Below, piece by piece: positions 57,208-64,000 of a stretch of DNA of 64,000 nt (positions are counted from its first letter, which is position 1; each line of letters begins with the position of its first letter). This DNA comes from Alicyclobacillus tolerans (GTDB taxonomy: Bacteria; Bacillota; Bacilli; Alicyclobacillales; Alicyclobacillaceae), in assembly GCF_900142255.1 (NCBI RefSeq), contig NZ_FRAF01000005.1, positions 62,001-126,000 on the forward strand. Direction: 5' to 3'. Under the pieces are notes generated by a model. It was not told the origin of the DNA and searched no databases. It saw only the letters and a program-made list of their open reading frames with translations. Position numbers and translations under genes: made by a program.

Positions 57208-59046
57208 ATGCTTGTTCAGCAAACTATTCGGCAAGCCATCATCTCTCGCCATCGTATCTTGTTAGTAATAGGGTCGTTTTTATTGCTTTTGTTTTTCTCC
57301 GTTCAATTGCAGCTTGTGCATCCAGAAGCCATTTGGATGCTAGGCATTTTGTTGCTTTTTTTAGAGTGGTTTCCTGTTGGGTTGGGAAGAATTAATTTTT
57401 CGCTCTGTTTCCCACTTTTTTTTGGACTATTTTTCATGCTGGGCCCAAGTATGACCCTTTGGTTGGACGCTTTCATTTTGTTGTTGGTTCAAGCAGCAAG
57501 GCGTAAACCATGGGAAGTATTCTCGTACAATTTCTCCAGCCGTATGATTGCGCTTGCCCTATCCGGATGGTTTTGGCTATGGGCAAATGCGAATGTCATT
57601 CAGGAAGGACATAAGCACCTTATCATTGATAGCCTCTGGCTGTTGATGGTGACTGCTCTCATCTATTCTACAAGCGCAAATTTACTGATTCTGCTTGTTT
57701 GGAGGCAACGTCGTTCCTGGCGAGTCAGTGCCCGGCTTTTTTTGTCCGCACTCGGTATTGATTTGGGCTTGGCGACTCTCTATAACGGTTTAATGATTTG
57801 GCTGGCGAGCAATCCCGTCAATGTTCACACCGGAAGTATTGGATCTTTCTTTTTCTTTCTACCGCTTGTGGCGATTTCATTAGTGGCTCACCTAGTGGCT
57901 AATCTTTTACGCGAAAAGCATCGTTTAGAATCAGTCTTTTCCATTACAGAATCTATCCGTCAACCCAATCATTTAGATAGTGTTTTACCCCAAATCGCCA
58001 ATGCCGCTAAAGAGTTGTTCCGCAGTTCTTTTGGTGTTATTTACCAAGTGGATGAGTGGGGATTGCTTTATCGGGAAATGGGAAACAAACGGTATACTTT
58101 GCCAAGAGGTCAGGGGATTTCTGGGTGGGCTGTACAGACCGGTCGTTTGCAAATGGTTGCCGACGTGGAGAGGGATAGTCGTTTTTTACCTCAGGAAGCA
58201 GACAAAGATATTCGCTCGTTGTTTGTGGCGCCTATTTATATTGATGAACAAGTAGTGGGAGTTATTACACTTGGTAAACCAATTGTCAATGGCTTTCATC
58301 CACAAGATGAAAAATTGATGACGCTTTTTTCCAGCTATGCCAGTGTAGCTATGCGCAATGCCCTTTATTTAGAAGAGCAGAAGCGAAGAATTTTACTTGA
58401 GGAACGTAATCGGCTGGCCCGTGAAATCCATGACGGGATCGCACAAAATCTAGCAGGTGCACTCCTTCGTGTGGAAAGTATTTTGCGTCATTCTGAACCC
58501 GCCATGCAGAAACAGCTTCTTGACTTGCAAAAGTTGTTGCAAGAAACCGTAGGTTCCGTGCGCTCATCTATTTATTCCTTGCGTCCGCAGCCCTATGTTG
58601 AGCAAGGATTGGAAAAAGCTATTCGCAATTTGCTTAAAGATTTGCTCGAAGATACAGAAATACAGGTGGAATTTAGTGTTCATCAAGAAACGAATTTATT
58701 GCTCCATCCGGAAATTTCCCGCACAGTGTATGAAATGATTGCTGAAGGCACGCGAAATATGCGCAAACATGCGCATGCCCGCCATTTTAAAGTAAGATTA
58801 GACCTTTTGCCCGATCGCGTGAAAGTACTTATGTTGGATGATGGGTGCGGATTTCATTTTGCGCGCGCGATTCAAAATGCAATTCGCGGAACTTCCTTTG
58901 GAATTGACATGATCCATCAGATGGCGGCTCAGTGGAAGGGTCGTGTGGAATATATCACTTCACCGGGTTCAGGAACAGAAATCTGGATTGAACTTCCTAT
59001 CGGAGATGAGGTGGAGGAGAATGCCCATTCGAGTGCTTTTGTGTGA
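57208..59046 (+). CDS. NarL-type sensor histidine kinase with membrane input and GAF domain
   Basis: Membrane kinase of 612 residues. Residues about 15-240 hold six or more membrane spans. A GAF domain follows (about 250-390; LPRGQGISGWAVQTGRLQMV, IRSLFVAPIYIDEQVVGVI). HisKA_3 has EERNRLAREIHDGIAQNLAG with the phospho-acceptor His (about residue 408). The HATPase domain ends with MLDDGCGFHF and GTSFGIDMIHQMA. ATG 57208 follows GGAGGTG. Its last 26 bases overlap the response-regulator gene. The signal is unknown; the GAF domain has no obvious cluster of Cys. The DsrE-like pair upstream could be part of the response. Confidence 0.92.
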   Translation: MLVQQTIRQAIISRHRILLVIGSFLLLLFFSVQLQLVHPEAIWMLGILLLFLEWFPVGLGRINFSLCFPLFFGLFFMLGPSMTLWLDAFILLLVQAARRKPWEVFSYNFSSRMIALALSGWFWLWANANVIQEGHKHLIIDSLWLLMVTALIYSTSANLLILLVWRQRRSWRVSARLFLSALGIDLGLATLYNGLMIWLASNPVNVHTGSIGSFFFFLPLVAISLVAHLVANLLREKHRLESVFSITESIRQPNHLDSVLPQIANAAKELFRSSFGVIYQVDEWGLLYREMGNKRYTLPRGQGISGWAVQTGRLQMVADVERDSRFLPQEADKDIRSLFVAPIYIDEQVVGVITLGKPIVNGFHPQDEKLMTLFSSYASVAMRNALYLEEQKRRILLEERNRLAREIHDGIAQNLAGALLRVESILRHSEPAMQKQLLDLQKLLQETVGSVRSSIYSLRPQPYVEQGLEKAIRNLLKDLLEDTEIQVEFSVHQETNLLLHPEISRTVYEMIAEGTRNMRKHAHARHFKVRLDLLPDRVKVLMLDDGCGFHFARAIQNAIRGTSFGIDMIHQMAAQWKGRVEYITSPGSGTEIWIELPIGDEVEENAHSSAFV

Positions 59047-59671
59047 TGATCATCAAGTTTTGCGCGACAGTCTTGCCTATTTATGCAATGAAGAGCCGGA
59101 TATGGAGGTTGTAGCCACCTGTAGCCGAGGTTCAGAACTGATGTCATGTGTTACAGAGATTCCAATTGATGTAATCTTGCTCGACATCAATTTACCGGAT
59201 GGCAATGGTATTGAATTTGCTGAAGAGTTAAAAAATCTTCAAGAACGTCCCAAATTGATTGTGTTAACCATGTATAACTATGATGAGTATCTATTTCGCG
59301 CTATTCGCGCGGGTGCAGATGGGTATTTGCTGAAAGATGCTCCAGTATCCGAAGTGTTGGCAGCCATTCGCGCGGTCCATGCTGGACAATCGGCCTTACC
59401 AGCCAATTTGACGCAGCGACTGATTCAGTCAGTGCGTGGCGATTTGCCCACGCGTGAACGACTGTCACCTCGTGAGACAGAGGTATTACAGCTTTTAGTC
59501 AATGGATACAGTAATAAAGATATTGCTGGTCAACTTTATATTTCTGAGACAACCGTAAAGCTGCACATTAGCAATATCTTTCGCAAGTTGCAAGTGCGTA
59601 GCCGTTCTCAAGCTATACTGGTGGCAATTCGAGAAGGATTGGTTCCGCATCTGTTGGATTACCATGAATGA
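59021..59671 (+). CDS. NarL/LuxR-family response regulator
   Basis: DNA-binding regulator of 216 residues. The receiver domain shows the acidic pair in VLLCDDHQVLRDS, phospho-acceptor Asp in VILLDINLPDGNG, and KDAPVSE with the conserved Lys. The LuxR-type helix-turn-helix reads LSPRETEVLQLLVNGYSNKD and ETTVKLHISNIFRKLQV. ATG 59021 follows GGTGGAGGAGA and lies within the kinase gene, so the pair is translationally coupled. The gene is convergent with the next one by only six bases. Confidence 0.95.
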   Translation: MPIRVLLCDDHQVLRDSLAYLCNEEPDMEVVATCSRGSELMSCVTEIPIDVILLDINLPDGNGIEFAEELKNLQERPKLIVLTMYNYDEYLFRAIRAGADGYLLKDAPVSEVLAAIRAVHAGQSALPANLTQRLIQSVRGDLPTRERLSPRETEVLQLLVNGYSNKDIAGQLYISETTVKLHISNIFRKLQVRSRSQAILVAIREGLVPHLLDYHE

Positions 59672-59677
59672 TCCTTT

Positions 59678-60364
59678 TTATTTTCCAGTGTTTGCGTCCC
59701 CCATCAGCATGGCTTTTTCCCACATAGGCCAGGTATGTTCTCCGACAATAAAATCCACCTGTTTGCCATCTGCAAAGGCGAGGAAGGGGAAACCGTCAAT
59801 ATACTTTTTTTCGACTGTCCCTATGAGAAAATACGGTTTTGTAAAAGATAAATGAAACGTCTCTTTTTCTTCGTCGGCAATTTTTACAGCTGAAGATAAT
59901 GGAAATCCGTTGGCATATCCCACGTAGACAATCGTAGGCCAATCATTTGGCGAATGAAAATGTTGATTCATTAAGACAAGGGTTCTCTGGCAATGTGGGC
60001 ACCAATAGGCAACAAAAAGAATCGGATGCTGTTTCGCGTTCAACGTGACCCACTGGCCACTTTCTGTTTGTACCCGTATAGCGCTTTCCGCAGCTTGGTT
60101 AGGAACAGGCTTAGCATCCCATGTAGAAATAGGTTGAACGAGATCGACATCCAAAAGGTTTGTAAATTGAGGAGTTTGTCTGGCGACAGTAACCGGATTG
60201 ACAGAGGCTGGCTTACTGTTTGAAGTTGTCTGTTGAACTGTTTGACAACCTGTAAGCGCCAGAGCGACAAGAAGAGTGCCAACTAAAGATATGGTTTGAA
60301 TCCGTTTATGACGAAGTGTTGTTAAGAATTTATGATGAGTTTTCACACGAGTCATCCTTTTCAT
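59678..60364 (-). CDS. Thioredoxin-fold lipoprotein with CPHC motif
   Basis: Exported lipoprotein of about 228 residues: basic N-terminus, hydrophobic core and lipobox ALTGCQ. The thioredoxin-like domain carries ILFVAYWCPHCQRTLVLMNQ, a CxxC redox site like that of TlpA/DsbG types, and later GFPFLAFADGKQ with the cis-Pro. It could reduce or form disulfides in exported proteins such as the Cys-containing sedolisin encoded next door. The ATG at 60364 has GGTGAG 7 bases upstream; a GTG 15 bases further in is an alternative. Confidence 0.82.
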   Translation of the reverse strand: MKRMTRVKTHHKFLTTLRHKRIQTISLVGTLLVALALTGCQTVQQTTSNSKPASVNPVTVARQTPQFTNLLDVDLVQPISTWDAKPVPNQAAESAIRVQTESGQWVTLNAKQHPILFVAYWCPHCQRTLVLMNQHFHSPNDWPTIVYVGYANGFPLSSAVKIADEEKETFHLSFTKPYFLIGTVEKKYIDGFPFLAFADGKQVDFIVGEHTWPMWEKAMLMGDANTGK

Positions 60365-60504
60365 AGTTTTACTCACCAGAGTGCAGAAGATTGGTTCTCT
60401 TGTCAATACGACAAAAGTTATAGTTTTTATCTGAACTTTTAGTGAATACATTTCTATCTATTTTTCAATAAAATTTTAAGTAATTTGAAAAGGGGGTAGA
60501 ATCC

Positions 60505-62253
60505 GTGAAATTACGCTCTAAATATTTGCGAGTCACAGCGGCTACAGCGTTGCTCGCCACACCTATTGGAGTTATGGGGTCCATGCCGACAGCACAAGCA
60601 GATACAACCAATTGGGTGGCTACGCATACGCAAGCTTTTGTACCTACCAACGCAACCAACTTGGGTTCGTTGCCCGCTTCTACGGAATTGACGGTGGTGA
60701 TTGGCCTGCAAATGCAGAATCAGTCGGGACTGGAGCAGTATATCCAGGATATCAGCACGCCGGGCAACGCGCTCTATGGACAGACGCTGACACCGTCTCA
60801 ATTTGAAGCCACCTACAGTCCTTCGAGCAGTACGGTGGACGCTGTGACTTCCTATTTGGAAAGTCAGGGGTTGAGCAATATTCAGGTATCTGCCAACCGC
60901 CTATTAATCACAGCTACCGGTACAGCGCAACAGTTGGAAAGTGCCTTCAACACGCAAATTGATCAATTTTCCATGAATGGCCGTACGGTTTATGCTAATG
61001 TCGATCCGGCCTACGTTCCATCCTCACTTGGTGGAGCTGTGGTAGCAGTTCTGGGACTAACCAATGCAGCTCAAATGCAGTTGCCCCTGGCAACACCGAC
61101 GCCAACGACTTCCACCTCACTGCCCAATTATCCAGCCAGTTATAACCCACAAGGTTTTTGGAAGGCTTACAATATTGGCAATACTCCGCAAGCAACAGGA
61201 ACCAATATTGCTATTTTTGCAGAAGGTAACTTGACGCAAGTAGTTCAAGATTTGCGTACAGAAGAGGCTGCTAACCAGTTGCCGCAAGTTCCTTATACGA
61301 TTGTGCAGGTTGGCATTGCCAGCAATGATACTTCTGGAGCAGATGAGTGGGATTTGGACACGCAGTATTCCACGGGGATGGCAGGCAATGTGGCGCATCT
61401 CTATATTTATGACACCACATCCTTGACGGATTCTGACATTGCTCGTGAGTTTAATAAATTTGCTGAACAGGATGTTGCTAAAGCGGGAAGTGCCTCTTTT
61501 GGCGAATGTGAATACGACGCCTATTTGGATGGCTCGATGCTTGTTGATGATGAAGTGTTTGCTGAAGCTGCTGCACAAGGACAGACGACTTTCGCTTCCG
61601 CAGGTGATACGGGAGGATTTTGTGCAGTTACGCCGACGAATGGAGTCCCCGCTGGTGTACCGGATGTCAATTACCCAGCATCCTCACCGTATGTAGTGGC
61701 AGTTGGCGGTACAACATTGATTACCAACAGCGATGGCAGCTATGACGAAGAATTAGCTTGGACAGGCGGCGGCGGTGGTACAAGTTACTTTGAATCTGCT
61801 CCGTATTGGCAAAATGGCATTGTGCCACCAACCACGAATGTCGGCAAAGGTTTGCCAGATATCGCTATGGATGCAGATCCAAACAGTGGTGCTAACGTCT
61901 ATGTTGACGGCTCTCCAGAAGTTGTAGGCGGAACAAGTCTCGCATCACCGCTTGCCTTAGGTGTTTGGGCAAGGCTGGAGACGAGTCACAACAATCAACT
62001 TGGCTTTGCTGCCCCGCTCCTTTATGGTGTCTATGGCAGTGACGGTTTCCATGATATCACACTTGGTGATAGTGGTCCCTATCCTGCTACACCAGGTTGG
62101 GATTTTGCAACAGGACTCGGCAGCTTTGATGTAAGCAATATGAATACCGTTATGGATCAATACGCACCTATGCAAACTGCGCCAGCTCCTGCACCAGCTC
62201 CAGGACCGGCTCCAGGACCGGCTCCAGCACCAGGTTCGCAACCTGCGCCTTAA
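60505..62253 (+). CDS. Secreted sedolisin/kumamolisin-type acid protease (S53)
   Basis: Pre-pro-enzyme of 582 residues, secreted serine-carboxyl peptidase active at low pH in known members. The signal peptide ends near AQADT. The pro-kumamolisin domain (about 50-195) has LYGQTLTPSQFEATYSP. In the catalytic domain Glu281 and Asp285 lie in DEWDLDTQ, the oxyanion Asp368 in SAGDTGG and the nucleophile Ser478 in GGTSLASP. A calcium site is seen in HDITLGDSG...GWDFATGLG. The C-terminus ends in a Pro/Ala/Gly repeat (PAPAPAPGPAPGPAPAPG), perhaps a wall-spanning spacer. GTG 60505 follows AAAAGGGGG. It is the strongest sign of an acidophilic host. Confidence 0.93.
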   Translation: MKLRSKYLRVTAATALLATPIGVMGSMPTAQADTTNWVATHTQAFVPTNATNLGSLPASTELTVVIGLQMQNQSGLEQYIQDISTPGNALYGQTLTPSQFEATYSPSSSTVDAVTSYLESQGLSNIQVSANRLLITATGTAQQLESAFNTQIDQFSMNGRTVYANVDPAYVPSSLGGAVVAVLGLTNAAQMQLPLATPTPTTSTSLPNYPASYNPQGFWKAYNIGNTPQATGTNIAIFAEGNLTQVVQDLRTEEAANQLPQVPYTIVQVGIASNDTSGADEWDLDTQYSTGMAGNVAHLYIYDTTSLTDSDIAREFNKFAEQDVAKAGSASFGECEYDAYLDGSMLVDDEVFAEAAAQGQTTFASAGDTGGFCAVTPTNGVPAGVPDVNYPASSPYVVAVGGTTLITNSDGSYDEELAWTGGGGGTSYFESAPYWQNGIVPPTTNVGKGLPDIAMDADPNSGANVYVDGSPEVVGGTSLASPLALGVWARLETSHNNQLGFAAPLLYGVYGSDGFHDITLGDSGPYPATPGWDFATGLGSFDVSNMNTVMDQYAPMQTAPAPAPAPGPAPGPAPAPGSQPAP

Positions 62254-62347
62254 TTTTGCTGGCTACTTGCGTCCATGCTAGATTCTCGCTGACAATAAGA
62301 GAATCATACTCAACTCGGCTGCAAGCCATGGCATGGAGGCGTCCATC

Positions 62348-63553
62348 ATGTTTCGCGGTACGTTTGCGGTAATTGATTTATCAGCTCTGGTCAATAATGT
62401 AAAAAAAATTCAAAGTGTTCTCCCACAGGGAACGAAAATATTGGTTGCAGTGAAAGCCAATGCATATGGCCATGGCGATATCGCCGTGGCCAAAGCTATT
62501 GAAAAAAGTGGATCTGCGCACATGCTGGGACTTGCTTCTCTGGAAGAAGCGTTGCGTCTGCGGGAGGCAGGTGTGCGCATTCCTCTGCTTGTTTTGGGGT
62601 ATGTCGATCCGCTCTCTTTTCCAGTTGCGTCCCAGCATCAAATTGAATTGACCTTTACAGGTTCGTCTGAAGACCTGCTTCAAGTCTCACAACTCTCTAC
62701 GCCGTTACAACTTCATTTAAAAGTGGATACGGGTATGGGACGTCTGGGGTTGCGCAGTGTGTCAGACGTTCTGAAGGTTGCTGAATCCATCCATCAGCGT
62801 CCTGATCTACACTTGCAGGGACTTTTTACACATTTGGCAAAAGCGGACAGTCCTGAGGACGGTCATACATCTGCCCAGTTACGGCGTTTTGAGGAGGCAT
62901 GTTCAGCGTTAGCCGCACGTGGACTATTGCCGCCACTTTTGCATGCGGCGAATACGGCAGCTGCTTTGCAACGTCAGGATGCTTTTTATCATATGGTGCG
63001 TATTGGAATTGGCGCATATGGATATGCTCCTAATGCGGATTGGCCTCCAAGCCTATCTTTGCAACGGGTTATGCACCTATACAGCACAATCACTCGTATC
63101 GCTTGGTTGAAGGCTGGAGATAGTGTCAGTTATGGAGCCACTTTTGTAGCCAAGCAAGACTGCAGAGTGGCTACTGTATGCATAGGCTATGCCGACGGCT
63201 ATCCGCGCTCGCTCTCCAATCGGGGCTTTGCTATGGTCAGAGGAAGAAAAGCGCCTTTGCTTGGGCGGGTCTGCATGGATCAATTAATGCTCGATGTCAC
63301 GCATATTCCCGAAGCTGAGTTGGGCGATCCGGTCACCCTGTTTGGACATTTAGCCCCTGACATCTGGAATGGTGGGGCGCTTTTCAAACAACGTCCAGAA
63401 GAACGTGAGCGTTGGATTGGAGAAACTTTTTCAGCAGCATCCAATCGGGCGGAAATGCCATTAGATACCTTATCCAGATTGGCGGGAACGATTTCATACG
63501 AGATGTTGACCTCCATCAGCAATAGAGTACCGCGAATAGAAATTTCTTTTTGA
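62348..63553 (+). CDS. alr: Alanine racemase
   Basis: PLP enzyme of 401 residues supplying D-alanine for peptidoglycan. The PLP lysine lies in ILVAVKANAYGHG near the N-terminus. HLKVDTGMGRLGLRS is the barrel strand motif, and the second catalytic Tyr lies in DSVSYGATF. GYADGYPRSLSNRG and RVCMDQLMLDVTH complete the family pattern. ATG 62348 has GGAGG 8 bases upstream; an earlier in-frame ATG (62333) overlaps this site. It lies directly before the ndoAI-ndoA toxin-antitoxin genes, the standard Bacillales order. Confidence 0.96.
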   Translation: MFRGTFAVIDLSALVNNVKKIQSVLPQGTKILVAVKANAYGHGDIAVAKAIEKSGSAHMLGLASLEEALRLREAGVRIPLLVLGYVDPLSFPVASQHQIELTFTGSSEDLLQVSQLSTPLQLHLKVDTGMGRLGLRSVSDVLKVAESIHQRPDLHLQGLFTHLAKADSPEDGHTSAQLRRFEEACSALAARGLLPPLLHAANTAAALQRQDAFYHMVRIGIGAYGYAPNADWPPSLSLQRVMHLYSTITRIAWLKAGDSVSYGATFVAKQDCRVATVCIGYADGYPRSLSNRGFAMVRGRKAPLLGRVCMDQLMLDVTHIPEAELGDPVTLFGHLAPDIWNGGALFKQRPEERERWIGETFSAASNRAEMPLDTLSRLAGTISYEMLTSISNRVPRIEISF

Positions 63554-63631
63554 TTGGATTGTTATCCCCAAAAACAAATCGATATAATAGAGAAGATTAC
63601 ATCGGCAGGGAAATAGGTGGAGGTGCCGGGC

Positions 63632-63904
63632 GTGTCAGATAGCAAACGGGTGGTTGTCTATGTTCCTGAGCAATTGCTCGAACAAGTGGACGTCGTAGCT
63701 TCCAAGTCCAGAGAGAGTCGCAGCGAGATTGTCCGTGCAGCGCTTACGAAGTACGTACAAGAAGAGCGCAAATATCAAATTCGAAAAATGATGCAACAGG
63801 GGTACCAGGAAATGGGGAGACTCAATCTTTGCTTGGCCTCGGAAGCATTCTCCGTGGAGCAGGAAGCAGGAGGTACGGTAGAACGCTTGGTCAGCGGGGG
63901 GTGA
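63632..63904 (+). CDS. ndoAI: EndoAI/MazE-type antitoxin, ribbon-helix-helix
   Basis: Antitoxin of 90 residues. The N-terminal ribbon-helix-helix reads [19 protein letters not shown] and [14 protein letters not shown], and the C-terminal helix binds the toxin. GTG 63632 is chosen because AGGTGGAGGTG is 6 bases upstream. Four bases separate its stop from the toxin start. It neutralises the MazF-type endoribonuclease and should autoregulate the operon. Confidence 0.9.
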   Translation: MSDSKRVVVYVPEQLLEQVDVVASKSRESRSEIVRAALTKYVQEERKYQIRKMMQQGYQEMGRLNLCLASEAFSVEQEAGGTVERLVSGG

Positions 63905-63908
63905 TACG

Positions 63909-64000
63909 GTGATCGTGAAGCGAGGAGACGTGTTTTTTGCCGATTTATCTCCAGTTGTAGGCTCTGAACAAGGAGGATTTCGGCCGGTTTTGGTTATCCA
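63909..64000 (+). CDS. ndoA: EndoA/MazF-type endoribonuclease toxin, cut by window end
   Basis: The first 30 residues are visible: [20 protein letters not shown], then [10 protein letters not shown], almost identical to the start of Bacillus EndoA, which cuts mRNA at UACAU. GTG 63909 with GGGGGG about 7 bases upstream; a second GTG six bases later is less likely. The gene continues beyond the window. Confidence 0.93.
   Translation, partial: MIVKRGDVFFADLSPVVGSEQGGFRPVLVI

Noticed and set aside
62270-62310. GATTCTC...GAGAATC hairpin between the protease gene and alr as a terminator
   Set aside because: Only a 7-bp AT-rich stem and no U-tract follows it.

Overview
The window comes from a low/medium-GC, spore-forming Firmicute, most likely an acidophile of the Alicyclobacillaceae type (Alicyclobacillus, Ferroacidibacillus or Sulfoacidibacillus-like). 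Support for this: the acpS - NAD(P)HX repair - LolA-like lipoprotein - alr - ndoAI - ndoA order seen in Bacillales; strong AGGAGG-type ribosome sites with many TTG/GTG starts; a SleB-like cortex-type hydrolase and a YjcZ-type sporulation peptide; CcdC; and a secreted sedolisin/kumamolisin protease, a family typical of acidic niches. The genus is inference only; there is no rRNA gene here.

Layout. 0-3.5 kb: a sugar-type ABC importer without its own ATPase. 3.6-6.4 kb: an unknown membrane protein, then a c-di-GMP-I (GEMM) riboswitch with a terminator ahead of an exported transglutaminase-fold protein. 6.4-8.5 kb: an MntR-type regulator, a small membrane protein and an NRAMP-family transporter with an altered metal site. 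8.7-21 kb: envelope genes (SleB-like hydrolase, a translationally coupled DUF4855/stalk-like secreted pair, a large MMPL pump, CcdC, a DacF-type carboxypeptidase, a class A penicillin-binding protein). 21-24.4 kb: a MerR regulator, an MFS pump and an unknown protein in one operon. 24.6-30 kb: a surface polysaccharide/protein module (GDSL hydrolase with a sortase-like tail, class D-like sortase, deacetylase-like exported protein, GDP-mannose pyrophosphorylase). 30-35 kb: a probable ferric-iron ABC importer coupled to an FTR1-like double-repeat permease. 35-40.4 kb: a BMP-family lipoprotein, an FMN glutamate-synthase-like protein, a hotdog thioesterase, an SDR and a NERD protein. 41-43.7 kb: pantothenate genes (DUF2520 protein, panB, panC); panB is cut by an in-frame TAG. 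43.8-46.6 kb: spore-related small proteins and an iron/redox group (CDGSH, Rdx/SelW-like, MbfA-like ferritin-VIT1). 46.7-52 kb: an MFS protein, alcohol and aldehyde dehydrogenases, and methionine aminopeptidase. 52.5-55.6 kb: acpS, nnr and a lipoprotein. 55.8-59.7 kb: a DsrE-like pair, a decayed transposase fragment and a NarL-type two-component system. 59.7-64 kb: a thioredoxin-like lipoprotein, the sedolisin protease, alr and ndoAI, with ndoA cut by the window end.

The best leads are the c-di-GMP riboswitch controlling a transglutaminase-fold exported protein, the sortase/GDSL/deacetylase surface module, the NRAMP protein with a substituted coordination site, the panB amber codon whose downstream reading frame is still intact and coupled to panC, and the asymmetric DsrE pair. 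No CRISPR array, tRNA, rRNA, prophage or complete insertion sequence was seen.
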